A stretch of 64,000 nt of DNA from Neckera pumila (lineage: Eukaryota > Streptophyta > Bryopsida > Hypnales > Neckeraceae). The stretch covers positions 22,139,782 through 22,203,781 of the forward strand of contig OZ018415.1 in assembly GCA_963969595.1 (NCBI GenBank), given 5' to 3'. Below the pieces are notes generated by a model. The model made no database searches, was not told the origin of the DNA, and was given only the letters and a program-made list of their open reading frames with translations. The position numbers and the translations under genes are program-made. Positions 46,924-59,159 of this stretch are shown in pieces (the first letter of the stretch is position 1; every line of letters begins with the position of its first letter).

Positions 46924-49900
46924 GGCGAATCACTGGAAAATTTATCACAAAGAAACGAAAATCAGGTCACAAGGGCACTCACAACCTAAAAGTTGTCAGA
47001 GGTTTCTGATTTCAAATCACGTTTCCCAAATTGGTTCTCCTCTTGGAGCAAAATTCTTGGACTCTGACACCCCGACTAACTTATTACAACCCTTTCTCTG
47101 CTTCTCACCGACAATTGCACCATAGCCAAGCCTATTCTCGGCCACCAATTGCAGTCGAAAGTGCAGAGACTACTTGGGGAGAAAGTCCCTGTTTTGAATC
47201 CCTTTTTAGTGCTTCCAATCACAAGCTTTTGGGCACCAAGGATTCGACCCCAATCAACGACCGAGTACAGAAAACTAAAAACAGAAAACTAAATTACATT
47301 TGAATTTTCAAAATTGCATCTCAAAACCACCGCAACTCCACATGAAATTCCACAACCTAAAGAAAACTTCAGCTCAGTGGCAACCCAAACCACCAACTTC
47401 TGATGAAAACTACTCAACTGAGAGAGGACGCTCAAACACTGGAAAAACCAGCTTGCAATCCCACTCTCGTACTCACAGTGGCACAGTACCCTAAAACAAC
47501 AAACCGAAACAGCAAACTAACGAAGTTCAATTTCAATTGAATTTCCCATTTGCATCCCCCAAATCACTGGAACTGCACATGAACTGAATTCATCACAACC
47601 CAGAGAGAGAATCTTCAGCTCACCGAGAATCAAATCAAAGCCACCCAACTGAGACAGTTAAAATTGGAAACCCAAACTCGTCCTAAAGTGTACTACTCCC
47701 AGTGCCGAGGGAGGGAGGGTCCCTTGGCAGTTGGAATTGATGATGACGGAGCTCTTGTGAAGTAAGACAACAATGTTAAAATGAGTGCAAGAGGCAGTGA
47801 AATGAGCCAGTGTGGGATTGTGTGTGAAACGTGAAGAGTACAGTAGTGACGACAGGGATTACGTCGAGGTGAGCTACGGCTTTGAATTTTTGTAGCAAAT
47901 GATGTCCATTTTGTGGCAATTTCTTGCAATTTCTTGCAATTTCTTGTCATTTCTTTTGGTGTGGAAGCTTTAGAATTGGTGGGTGGCGATGGATCGGACG
48001 GACTGGGGTGCTCCACAAGTGCTGTTTGGTTGTCGGCTTAAGCTACTGCCGATAGGAGGAGTTACGTTGCAGGGGAAGTGGTTGGGTGACATGACTTCAC
48101 GGGGTCAAGCCTTTTTCCGTCAGCTTGGAACTGAAGTGCGGTGCAGCCTTTTGGGAAGTTTTCGGAGCTGCCTCGGTAATTTGCTTCCTCTTTCTAAGAA
48201 GGAGCCGGGTTTTTTTTCCATATCAAAATCTCCTCCTTATCAAAATCTCCCGGTTCATTTCCTCTAATATCAAATTCTTATTGGTCACTTTTCTTCAACT
48301 TCGAATTTGCAAAAAGCTATAATCCTCCTCTTTCAAGATATGTCAATTTTGAAATTAAACTCAAAATTTGGCATTACATCGAGTAGATATGGACGATGGA
48401 GTAAGGGGTGGCTACCATTGACCAACCTTAAAGTGGATACTTGCCCTTGGCTTGTCCAAACACTCCAAGCCCTTCAATAGTCAATCCTAGAGCAATACCC
48501 AACGTCTTGTCTAAAAACATACTCGCCTCCAGTACCTTGGGTATTTAGGCTTGGATTTGAAATGGCAAGTAGTTAAAATTTGACAATTTTATGAAAGGAG
48601 TAGTTACATATATAACTTTTATTTTTGCACTAACAATTTTTTGTCTAGTTTTGGATCCTCCCTTTTCAGGCTTCAACCGGTTATTTTCCCAAAGGCATCA
48701 TCTAACAATGAATTAATCAAAAATTCTTTTTAGAACATTGGTGTGGTGAGTAAGGCCTATTGCAAGGTTGGACTTGGAAAGTAATGAAGCCAATAAGGAC
48801 GCAAAGGATTATGGTAAGGATATCCAAAACTGCCATTTTTTTAATGCTTAATTATAAGTGTTTGTAAAAAACACTAATCCTTAATTATGTCATATGTTGC
48901 ATGACGAATTTGAGATTTGCTATAACTTTTGAAGCATGAACCCGACAAACTTGAATTTTTTAATGGAGATGGATGTTTCTATTGTCATTGTATCCATAAT
49001 TTTTTAGAAATAAAAAAAAAATGGTTTATATTGAAAATTCAATTTTGCAAATTTGTCACACTTTCAAGTCTTGGGGTCTTTAGAAGTACCCAAAATAGTA
49101 AAGATTTGGAGCTGAGATCTTTGTGCTCTATTCCTACAGGAAGCAGGCAAATTCTATATGAAGGGCATCTAAAAATAGATTACATGTCTTCCATGTTTGT
49201 GCAAATAGGGCTCAAAGGTGCACACACTTCTAAACATTGAAAATGGTTTCAAGCTCATTTGTGTGGTGAAATCTCATCACCGTCAAGTCCTCACAAACAA
49301 GAAATTTTTAGTTTTATGTTAATATTTTATTATTAGTGTCTATTTTCTTCAAAAAAATTGTCACTCTATTGTATGAAAAAATTTTGACCCTCATTTTTTG
49401 AAGTCTCAAATTTTGGTGATACGTTACTTTTAGTATTATAAGAATTATACATTTTCTATTTTTTTCTTAAATTTTTTTTCCAAAAAGATTTATACTACAA
49501 TGAATACTACTCCAAATGGGACAATCTACTAGTCATTTTTGCAATATCTCTACTATTATTATTAGATTGGTCAAATTTTCATATATTCTTGTCAGCAAAT
49601 GAAAGGAGGTTCCAACACTATCTAGTAGAATGTTCCATTTGATACTGTGTGCAGAAGTTATGAAAGGTCAAAGGTTTTTTTGGTAGATGTTCTAGGCAAA
49701 AATTTCTTCAACATAGTAGTGTTTTTTTTTAGGTCGCATGAGGCCAGACTCTAGTTGTCTGGTATAGTCGCAGTGGTCTAAATTTGGAGGGAACATCCAC
49801 CATTTACTGCATGGTGTGTTGTCAGAGCGAAAAAAAAGACACTGCAATAAAGCTATGTATTTATTTTGGAGATGTATAAAGAGTAATGGTGGTTGTTTTA
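46924..49900. other. PES upstream region and gene-free DNA
   Basis: The region immediately above the PES ATG should hold its promoter and leader; I see no clear TATA box. Near 47,921-47,956 the decamer TTGCAATTTC is repeated three times. A 107-codon minus frame (47,693-48,016) has no recognisable domain. The phrase TATCAAAATCTCC repeats near 48,220-48,250. I see nothing else of note. Confidence 0.4.
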
Positions 49901-49924
49901 GACAATATGTAATTTTAGGTGTAT

Positions 49925-50775
49925 CCACCTTATAAGTGTCCCCTTATAAGTATCCTGATGAATGACATTAAAGGACCACCTTATAAGTATCCCAATGAAT
50001 GATGATGGCAGTATTAGATAAGGTGTGATTTTTGGGTGTACTCACCTTATAAGTGCCTTGATGAATGACATTAATCCCTAAAGAACCAATGATCGTTGAA
50101 GATATGCAAGTAGTTTTAGATAGGTGCATATGAAGTCATTTTTTAACGGATGTTCTTAAAATTTTAATACAAGGTGTAAATATGTACCCCCTTAATGGGG
50201 ATATATATATTTTTTTTGATTGGGTACCTGGATCAAAAATTATATTGCCTTCAACTTTTTAGGCAGCCCAGATAGCTTCGAGTAGTATATACAAAACTCC
50301 TCCAATAATTCCAAAATTTGGCAAGTATCTAATTTATATAGTATAAGATGCAAATGTAAAAAAAAACATATATAGTGTAAAAATCTCACTTTAGGAGGAA
50401 TTAAAGTTTGCTGGCCTGGTAGGCAAGGTTAAAAAAAAAAAATTCTCCTAATTTCAAACGTTATAATCTTTCAATCTGTACGGTCAATGAAAGATTTTGA
50501 ATTTTTTATACATTCCTAAAGAAGTCTAGTCCAAACTTATACAATTGAATTTTGAAAAAAAGAACATTTAAAAAAAAAAAAAAATCTTGCTGCCCTAAAA
50601 AGTGGCAATTTTTGACAATTTATGCCCAAAATGTGCCTTAGTTGTTTAGCAGTTAAAGGAAATTGTGAATCTTATTCCACCTTATAAGCGTCCTAATGGA
50701 AATGGAGAATACACTTATTCATCTAGGAATTACATTATATGAAAATGCCACCTTATAAGTGTCCTAGTGAAAATA
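49925..50775. repeat. Six interspersed copies of a CACCTTATAAGTGTCC motif
   Basis: Copies lie near 49,929, 49,944, 49,977, 50,040, 50,681 and 50,749. Several are followed by TGATGAATGACATTA or a close variant. The core CTTATAAG is a palindrome. Spacing is irregular (15 to 640 bp), so it is not a simple satellite. Between copies the DNA is AT-rich and non-coding. Confidence 0.65.
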
Positions 50776-51879
50776 GAGAATGCACTTATTCATCAAGGAA
50801 TTAGATGATGTTTGTCTCATCAAGGAATTGGTGTTATTGCTTCATTATTTCAGGATTTAACAAAGTACAGCTAAAGAACTAAATTTTTTTGATAAATCAT
50901 GCCTTTTACAGAAAGTTTAGAAGTGAAGACTTGAACTTTTGTAATGAGCCTTCTTGCAATGCCACTAGGCAATAGTGTGACCCATGGCAAAATTTGAAAT
51001 ATGAATTGATTTGTTGGAGGAAAGATAAAGTGATTGGAGATTGAAATAGTCAAAATTCCTTATAAAAAACATGGATGAATTGAATGAAATATGAAAGTAA
51101 TTGGGGATTACATTAGTCAAAATTCCTTATTGTAAACATGGATGAATTGAACAAAACATGAAACATGAAACATTAATAGAAGATTGTGGTGTTTGTCAAA
51201 ACATTCTTAATCAAACAAAGAGCCTCCTATTTGGCCTTAACAAAATTGGAAACAGTCTTTAAAAAATTTGAATGGCAACATGCCTTTGATTTGTTGTAAG
51301 GGTGAAAAAATTTGATGGCATTATGCCCATATTTGTTGTAAGGGTGATTCATCTAGCCCTTTGTTTTGTCATTCTTCAATCACTAATATTTTGGAACAAC
51401 TATGCATTTCTAAATTCATGCACTTTTTTTTTCAAATTAAGCAATTTCATCCATATATTTTGTAGAAATTAAAAGAAATTCACCAAAAAAGACTTGGTTT
51501 TGAGAAGCAAAAGTAGAAAATTGTTTTAAAATAATGCAATTTGACCTCATAATGTAGAAACTTACGGTGTAACACAACAAATAAATAATACCAAAAATGA
51601 CATATGACATATGAGAGTAAATTTAGAACATATGACTTTTGGAATACAAATTATATATGCACTAAAATATGCCATAATATACACCATTGAATTCAACAAT
51701 TATCATCTTTTATGATTTGGATGTCATTTTGCAATTTTACAATAAAAATCTTACCATTGAATACCCTACCAAATACCCTACCATACATATATGTAGAATA
51801 TGTAACCATTTTGAAGTCGTGTAAGAGGTAAGTATGTAAGAAATACAATCAAAATCCAAATTGGAAGTACCATGTGCCC

Positions 51880-52290
51880 TTAAATCCATTTCCACACAAA
51901 TACAAACTTTTCCCTATTACTATTATATACTTCTTAATACATCCAAAATGAAGATCCTAGTGCAATGTGCCCTTGAATTCCAAATCCATATGAAAACAAC
52001 AAATTAAACTTTTGTTGTTGTCACTGTTATATCCCTAAATTCATGCACTTTCTATATTAAATAGACAAGACACCGTGAACTTCCAAAATTGTGCTTCCTA
52101 AACATTTCATTAAAGGACTTGTTAATTAGTGATGCCAAAGTACCTCTGAAGTTAATTAACAACCGCGTAAGTGCCTTGTTGTCACTATTATATACCTCAA
52201 TTCATGCACCCACTATGTCAAATACACAAAAAACACCATGAACCTCCAAAATTGGGCTTAAATCATCCAAAAAATGCATTCTAAAAAAAT
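51880..52290. repeat. Dispersed repeat, unit about 180 bp (first cluster)
   Basis: Two full units and a partial one share TTGTTGTCACTATTATATAC, TCAATTCATGCAC, CACCATGAACCTCCAAAATT and GTTAATTAGTGATGCCAA. The same repeat recurs at 59,585-59,930, inside the third A/B tandem copy. No coding capacity. Confidence 0.7.
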
Positions 52291-53139
52291 CTATATAAAA
52301 TCTCCAACAAGATCCAAAAAAACGTTTACAATTCAATTCAATTATACAAACCACACTCAAACTCTTATTAGGACGATCTTAGGTGTTGTTACCTTACGAA
52401 AGGTCAACATTCTGACACGCAAACCAAGACTAAGGCTCCCACTAGTACAGCCCAAAGCGAGGAAAACGAGTAGACTGCACCCTGTGGGAAAGGAGATGGA
52501 CTACAATGTCGAGGGTTGATAGAAAAGCCATCATTTCTCCTTCAAGCAGAATCACTATCGTAACAGTAACAAAAGCCTGGCCTATTACACCCTGAGCCAT
52601 TTCAATTCCTAGCGGGGCAATCAAAATTCAGTCTCATTTGTGGCGTACAGTGGTTGCTTGCTTGCTTCAAGTTCAAGAGCCTCGTGTGATCTCCGATTCT
52701 AAGCATTCAGAACCTACGTCACTGCCATTGATTGACCGTACACATCATACTTGAGGATAGAGTTTCTGCAACTCTGCTTACGACTTTGTCCCATTGAGTA
52801 GTAATAGATGATGTTACATAGAAGTCTACATACAGAGCAATTCAAACAAAGCAGAATTGGTGAAAGAAAGACGTCCCAACAGTCATTCCAATACAGCCCG
52901 GTTTGTTGGACGCAAACTTTCAAACTCACTCCTGCACACCAAAACACACACCAGCATTAGCTCCTGCGAATCCTGAACTAAACATAATAAGATTGCTTTA
53001 ATATATCCCCAATGTATCTATGCCACTTGATAATATAGAGCATTCTTTCCCTTCACCCCTCAAACTAAACATAACACGATTGTTTGAATATATCTTTGTA
53101 AATGATACCAAATCAATATATCTGTGCCACTCAATAATA

Positions 53140-53380
53140 CTCCCGTCCTGAAATAAGTGCCGGCACTTTTGTGCAGACACAAAAGTGATACCGATTTAAT
53201 GATCATGTTATGAAAAGCATGAATTCAAAAGGGTCTAAATTTTATATCAATGAAGAACCTTGCATGTGCTAATTGCAACCTAACCAAAATTAAACAGAAA
53301 AAAACCTCCATACAAACTACTCAAAACAACCTTGAAAACGCATGAGGTCCAAACAGGCATTTCTTTCGGGACGGAGGGAG
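53140..53380. mobile_element. Stowaway-like MITE, 241 bp
   Basis: The left end is TA/CTCCCGTCCTGAAATAAGTG and the right end, read inward, TA/CTCCCTCCGTCCCGAAAGAA, with a TA duplication. It sits just downstream of the LEA_2 relic. Confidence 0.8.
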
Positions 53381-53583
53381 TATAAAGCATTTGTTCTTTT
53401 TTCCATTTGTCATAGACAAGCTTCCCTGACGCATCCTAAAAAATTACCAATTTGATAGAGTGGGCTTTCGAATTTCTAATATGAACCAATAAGAGTTAAA
53501 TGCGTGACTTTTACATTCTCCTCCCTTACAAGATTCAGACAGGGTGATGGAAAAAGAGGCATAAATTCAAGAGAAGGATGTAC

Positions 53584-54473
53584 CTCGTCGTCGTCGTCTT
53601 CCTTTTTCTTGAGAGTGGTCTCGCTGGTTTTGTTGAACGGCAGGGGCATGGGTCCCAAACGGAGTGTCGACCTCAATGGCTCCCTCCATGGTGTAGCCGA
53701 TGCCCCTTCCTCGCATGATATCTCACAGGAGTCTTTGGGTCGGACCCACACCTTCCCCTTTCACTTCTGTCGCCTGCTTGAGGTTTGCATTGCCAATGGA
53801 GACGTCTGCAATCTGCAAGTCGTACTTGAATGTATTGATCCCTGCAAGACCAAAAACAGTTGTTTCTCAAAATAATATATTAATTTTGAAGAGAACGCAT
53901 CGATCCCTGCAACGCAACAGCACTTGCTCATGATATATTAACCCCTTCCGAGGAAAAATAATTTACGACTCGGCAAGAGTCTTCCATTTTTTCAAGTTTT
54001 TGTTTTCACCGTATCTTGACATGTACTGATTCAGCACTTAGCAGAAAAAACATATAGCATCAAGTGACCAAGCGAGTCAAATCCTTGAATTCTTTTTTAA
54101 AATTGACCATTCAGTAAAACTTGGACGTACTTCATGATTCTATGAAGTAAAGTAAGCTCCCAATGTAAGCTCTTGCACAGGTATATCTTGCACCCATGGC
54201 TCTACGAGAGGTTTAAAGATTGGACAAAATTTGCAAAATTGAGTGAGAGTGATTTAGCAGCTGTGAAAGTCAGTGACGTTACCTATGTCGAACTTGTTCA
54301 TGTTCTTGAGAGTTAAGTGCAAAGTAGCCGAGGTCTCTTCGAGCGAAAGGTGATCCCAATCAATCTAGCTTATCCGAGTCCACATCTGGCTTGTGAGGAA
54401 TTGGAATCTCGCCCTTCTTCTCCAATGGAATTGTGATTCTTTCAATTACTGGAACATCAATCAATAGAGTTAC
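53584..54473 (-). pseudogene. LEA_2 / WHy-domain protein fragment (LEA14-like), frameshifted
   Basis: Two exon-like blocks remain. Block 1 (54293-54473) reads IPLEKKGEIPIPHKPDVDSD, then after a 4-bp duplication (AATCAATC, 54,358-54,365) shifts frame into DWDHLSLEETSATLHLTLKN. Block 2 (53584-53841) reads GINTFKYDLQIADVSIGNAN, loses frame near 53,720 where the family has an RPKD segment, recovers as DIMRGRGIGYTMEGAIEVD, shifts again at an extra base near 53,653, and ends LPFNKTSETTLKKKEDDDDE. The blocks match the second half of plant two-WHy-domain LEA proteins (desiccation-related, Lea14 type). Three frame breaks mark it as a pseudogene unless the assembly is wrong at all three points. Confidence 0.8.
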
Positions 54474-55134
54474 CTACAGCATAAACAAAAGTCAGCAATC
54501 CACCGGTCAGATATTCTCTACACACTCCAACTGCAAACAAACTCCAACTGCAAACATAAAATAAAGTAATAACAATTTGCAATCATGCTATGATTGGCTC
54601 TGTCCCTTTTGTAGTGCAGCTACAAAGGTACAAGTCAGAGATTGTTGTAGCTAATTTCATAGTGCACCTACGAGAAGCTTTGTAGCTTAAATCATAATGC
54701 CGTTGCACTATAAACAAAGTTGTCATATTGGACAGAATCGGATGAATCGGACGGAATCATGATTGACTGGCTGCAAACTTTGGAGGTCAATAACTTTTGC
54801 AAAAATTATCCAAATTGGACATATGAGATTTTTTTAGACCGATTCATATAGATGCCGACTGTGATGCCGACTGTGAAAACTAATCTCACAATCAATTTGA
54901 CAAACTGATCTCACAATCAATTTGACAAAGGAATCCTGCTCGATATACAAGAGAGGATGTACGCGGGAAACAGCTTATCCACAAGTCAATGTGAAAAACA
55001 AAATAAGCAGCTACGCACCTGAGAACATGACCAATCACTGATGGTGTTGCTTGCTCATTGGGCCAAATATGGCGTTGCCTGCTCATTGGACAAAACATGG
55101 CGTAGGGGTCAAGCCAAAGCCCTGAACCCTAGAC

Positions 55135-55142
55135 TATAAAAG
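55135..55142 (+). promoter_or_regulatory. TATA box of tandem copy 1
   Basis: TATAAAAG in the conserved context CCCTAGACTATAAAAGGGGAC. Identical boxes occur at 57,385-57,392 and 58,865-58,872. Conservation of the box in all three copies supports a real plus-strand core promoter with a start about 30 bp downstream. Confidence 0.6.
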
Positions 55143-55361
55143 GGGACCATTGTTCCTCGTCAAAGCGACGGCTGCTCAAAAGAGTCAGCACCGGGGTCCT
55201 CGCAAGACTCCCCCCTCCCGCATGGAGGGGTAGCAAATGGAATGGAAAGGGGGCCTGGGCCTCCTCCCACAATCCCCGAACCCTCAAGATCATGAACAAA
55301 TCGCAGTTTCAGTACGATCGATTATAATGCATGCAGAGAGTTGCGCACCACCAAATAGGAT

Positions 55362-55679
55362 TTGTTTTTTGAACTTTTGAGATCCATCTTCAACTGCTGC
55401 TACTACGCTATCTCGGGCTTGGCCTTAATGAAAGCTCCGACGACGTCAGAAAGAAGCGCAAGGCAGCGACTCACGAAACGCAAGGTGACAAAACCAAGGA
55501 AATCTCACGAATCACCTACTGCAGCAGTTCGAGTGACAAATTTAAACAGCGAGAAAACCGCAACCACAAAAGTACTCCAGGCAATCTTGATGAACGAGAG
55601 GAGAAAGATTTCACGGACCAGGCAAACGAGAAATGAATGCAGGCATGGAAACTGGAAAGACAACAGATCGAGAGGGTAA
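55362..55679 (+). CDS. Gene family 'A', copy 1: small basic protein, unrecognised
   Basis: The conserved part starts ALMKAPTTSERSARQRLTKR and continues TKPRKSHESPTAAVRVTN. It is very basic, has no membrane segment or known domain, and agrees with copy 3 until frame drift after TTKVLQAI. The likely start is the ATG at 55,429 (MKAPTTSER), some 290 bp after the TATA box. Function unknown. It may be a nuclear or nucleic-acid-associated protein on charge alone, or the frame may simply ride on a conserved leader. Confidence 0.35.
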   Translation: MFFELLRSIFNCCYYAISGLALMKAPTTSERSARQRLTKRKVTKPRKSHESPTAAVRVTNLNSEKTATTKVLQAILMNERRKISRTRQTRNECRHGNWKDNRSRG

Positions 55680-56203
55680 TTCAAACCGCCGAGTCGGAAC
55701 GACAATGAAAAATCGATCGGGCTCTAAATATTGGGGTCTCTAAAAGTCGCAACAACTTGTTTACTTGTACCAACAAATGTACACTAATGTCCGTCTCTCC
55801 AAGCGATTGAATAACAGATCTTGCAAGCTGGTTAGCCTGTAAAACAAGTCGATGTGTCTCCGTAAGACATAAGGTTGGTTTGTGTTGTGAGATGGAAAGA
55901 CAGCCATATCATCAACATCATTACAAAAAAAAAAACCTCCACCAATGCACAGTACATCGACAAAGTAAATAGGAATTAGTTTCATGTAGCCCTCGTGTCT
56001 TTTAATGTGAATGATTGAATTGAAAATGGTGGTACCTAGTTTCATGTTAGTGCGATGTTAGTATCATTAGCATTCACTTGATATTAACTGGTATCTATAA
56101 AGTTAACACGAGTTAACATTAATGTGACAATAATTTAAAATTGATTTAAAAACTGATCCATTTCCTATTAGATTAGCACTAACGTAGAGTAAAATAAACT
56201 CAC

Positions 56204-57119
56204 TTCCGTCCGATGTCTCTGCAACAGCACAGAAATCCACCTCAATGCCTCCAACCTTGTAGCCTCGTAATCATTTCCAAGCTCCCTGATGAATAGATAC
56301 ATGAGATAGATGAGACAGGCGATCCCTTCATCAACAACCAAATAGTACGAACTTTAACCTATCAATGACAGGAGTTTGTTAGTTTTCTTTCTGTTCTTTG
56401 TCACATTGAGATGTCATGAACCATAAGGTCCACACCAGACTGACAGGTATTGTCAGAATAGCTCTCGGCAAGGAGGAACAAGCAGACTCTGGTTTTGCAT
56501 GATTCGGACTTACAGGGTGAGAGTTAATGAATTTCATAATGGTTTTCCTCAAAAATTAAAGAATACAGGAAGATTCCTCCAACGACGGGATTCAGCACAA
56601 CTTGGTCTGTCATAGTTGTGACATCGACAAAGATACAAATACAACCTTCATCCTGACAAGGATTTCAATCATGAACACATCCTAGTTCGCATGTATTGCT
56701 GCAAAATAGATCATTAAGCGAAAAGCGCAGGAAAGACCTCCTTGCGATGGCCAAAACAGCATCAATATCAAAACCTTCGGTAGGCCCTGCTCTTACTGCT
56801 CACATCTCCTCATTTGTTTCTCGAGCAACCTGACAACCGCACAATGCTTGCATTATATTTCCTCTACTGGACTGAAAGTTGACGACAATCATAGGCCACA
56901 AGAATTAGTACGAGGTATCAACTGCCAAGAACTCAAGCAGGACAATTCATTCCATGGGTACTAAAGAGAAGGCACTAGAGATTCTGATGTTGTCCATTGC
57001 TAAAACCATACCACCGGAATCTTCTCTCCCCTATCAGATATAGCAGGAAGAACTACTCCAAGGATATCGGCGAAGTATGGCACAATTTGTTCTCCCCCAA
57101 GCTTCACAAACTCATTGAT
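56204..57119 (-). pseudogene. Internal VAC14 fragment (three exons), broken
   Basis: Three exon blocks read in order: 57012-57119 (INEFVKLGGEQIVPYFADIL, then SDRGEKIPV), 56738-56829 (VARETNEEM, stop, then AGPTEGFDIDAVLAIARR) and 56204-56285 (ELGNDYEATRLEALRWISVL, then LQRHRTE). These match the HEAT-repeat N-terminal half of VAC14, the scaffold of the PIKfyve/Fab1 complex. Intron positions are kept, so this is a DNA-level duplicate and not a retrocopy. A TGA stands where the family has Arg in the second block, the donor of that block is weak (GTCTTT), and no flanking exons exist. It lies downstream of the VAC14 3' end on the same strand. Confidence 0.85.
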
Positions 57120-57384
57120 CTGCATTCGTAACAAAATCTTGTTAATCAAATGATCGAAGTTTACCCAAAAGTAGGCAGCACTGGGAGATGCAAGGCCCCA
57201 TTAATCATATTGTCACATTTGAAAAGTTCCTCCAGTACATGATTTAATTCAAGAAGGTCAACCCACACTATACGATATCAGAATTAGATGGTTGTTTGAA
57301 AGGCTAAACACTACAAGTAACAATGCATGCTCATTGGCCAAAACTTGGGGTAGGGGCCAAGCCAGAACCCCCTGAACCCTAGAC

Positions 57385-57392
57385 TATAAAAG
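57385..57392 (+). promoter_or_regulatory. TATA box of tandem copy 2
   Basis: TATAAAAG in the same context as the boxes at 55,135 and 58,865. Downstream, CCGTCG and CGACGG form a short inverted repeat across 13 bp within the likely leader. Confidence 0.6.
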
Positions 57393-57759
57393 GAGACCGT
57401 CGTTCCTCGTCAAAGCGACGGCTGCTCAAAAGAGGCAGCACCGGGGTCCTCGCAAGACTCCCTCCTCCCGCATGGAGGGGTAGCAAATTGAATGGAAAGG
57501 GGGCCTGAGGCCTCCTCCTACAATCCCCGAACCCTCAAGATCATGAACAAAACGCACTTCAATACGATCGATTATAATACAGAGATCGAGTTGCGAGATC
57601 GAGATCGATTATAATACACCACCACGATCGTAATTAATAACGTACATAATTTCCATAGGCTAGGATTTGTTTTTGAACTTCTGAGATCTTCAACTGCTGT
57701 TACTACGCTTTTCCGATCGGGCGTGGCCTTAAAGAAAGCTCCGACGACGTCAGAAAGAA

Positions 57760-58170
57760 TTGAAGCGCATGGCGACTGACGAGACGCAAGGCGACGAAAC
57801 CAAGGAAATTAAATCTCACAAATCAACGACTGCAGCAGCGCGAGTGACAAATTTAAACAGCGAGAAAAGCGCGACCACGAGAGGAGAATTGAAAGATTTA
57901 ACGGGACCAGGCAGACGAAAATTGAGTGGAAACATGGAAACGGGAAAGGTGGCAGATCGAGAGGGAGTGGAATTCTATACCCCCGATCGAGACGCCCTCG
58001 AAGACGGTCAAGCTGTTGAGGTGGCCGTTCATCTGCTGGCCCAAGGCGCCCAGAAGGCCCGCTCCGCACCCGTTCATCACAGCTCTCAAATTAGCAGGCT
58101 CAGCCATCAGCACTGGCACTTCTTTTTCTTTGGACTGAAGCTGCTGCTTGGTGGCCGCTTTGGGCCTTGA
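57760..58170 (+). other. Chimeric A/antisense-B reading frame in copy 2
   Basis: A 136-codon frame starts in the A segment (STTAAARVTNLNSEKSATT is recognisable) and then crosses the deletion joint into the antisense of B. Relative to copies 1 and 3 its first codons are in a different frame because of a small indel near 57,757. If transcribed from the TATA box it would make a novel fusion. I regard it as probably non-functional. Confidence 0.3.
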
Positions 58171-58215
58171 CGATGCGCAATTGCGCTTTCTTTCTTTCAT
58201 GGAGTCAGAGATCAA
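57993..58215 (-). pseudogene. Gene 'B' copy 2, C-terminally truncated
   Basis: The first 74 or so codons (SDSMKERKRNCASSRPKAAT, then PVLMAEPANLRAVMN and LGALGQQMNGHLNSLTVFEG) match B in copy 3. After the deletion joint at 57,993 the reading frame continues into antisense A. The conserved C-terminal helix region is lost. Confidence 0.7.
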
Positions 58216-58864
58216 CGTACCAACCGAGAATTAATTAAGAAGTTTGATTCGAAGAAGACATCGGTACCCAACGTGAAATGATCGAAGATAGTTCAGTCTA
58301 CTATAAAAGCCATGATGGTCGGCGAGGCTATCTGTGGTGGTATGACTAGTATGGATTCGTTTCAGACAAGTTACTTCAGAACCGAATCAAATCAAGTCAA
58401 ATCAAATGCCACAAGTTAAAACAACAAAATGCATGGACACGAGAAAATGCTAGAACAATGTTCAGATGACATATAATTGCCGTTGCCTTAGTTCTACTAA
58501 GGCTACCGTTGATGAGACTTTCATGAAATTTTGAGAAGAAATACTTTGATCCTAAGACCAATATGAATGAAGAGTCTGTTCTACTAACTAGGATGCTCTC
58601 CATGAGACTCTATGGGCACACACTATTAAACAGACCAACTGAGAATCAAATGCAACAGGTAAAGAAAACGGAAATAAAGAGGCAATAGAAGTCTGTGTCT
58701 GCAATGGCAGCAGAATCAAGTCACAATAGAAGTGTAGGGAAGCTTATTAGTAATATGCACACCAAGCATTGCCTGCTCATTTGGCCAAAACATGGCGGCT
58801 GCTGATCATTGGCCCAAACATGGAGTGGCGTAGACGCCAAGCCAGAGCCCCCTGAACCCTAGAC

Positions 58865-58872
58865 TATAAAAG
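58865..58872 (+). promoter_or_regulatory. TATA box of tandem copy 3
   Basis: TATAAAAG in the same conserved context as the two upstream copies, about 290 bp before the A start codon. Confidence 0.6.
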
Positions 58873-59159
58873 GGGACCATCGTTCCTCGTCAAAGCGACG
58901 GCTGCTCAAAAGAGTCAGCACCGGGGTCCTCGCAAGACTCCCCCCCTCCCGCATGGAGGGGTAGCAAATTGAATAGATAGGGGGCCTGGGCCTCCTCCCA
59001 CAATCCCCGAACCCTCAAGATCATGAACAAAACGCACTTCAATACGATTATAATACAGAGGGTTAATTGCGCGCCACCACGATCGTAAGTAATTAATAAC
59101 GTACATAATTTCCATAAGATTTGTTTGTGAACTTCTGAGATCTTCAACTGCTGACGGGC

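Larger units (their letters stand above)
55070..55690 (+). repeat. Tandem segment copy 1 (A part only)
   Basis: This 0.62-kb segment is about 90% similar to the first parts of the segments at 57,325 and 58,771. All share a CATGG-type lead-in, CCCTAGACTATAAAAGG, the block CAAAGCGACGGCTGCTCAAA, CCCGCATGGAGGGGTAGCAA and the A reading frame. It breaks off after the A frame, so no B homologue follows. Confidence 0.85.
57325..58770 (+). repeat. Tandem segment copy 2 (A joined to a truncated B)
   Basis: It starts with the same lead-in and TATA box as copy 1 and ends with GGAAGCTTATTAGTAATATG, which also closes copy 3. Compared with copy 3 it lacks about 690 bp: A sequence up to GTGGAATTC (57,975) runs directly into B sequence at CGCCCTCG (57,993). 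Confidence 0.85.
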
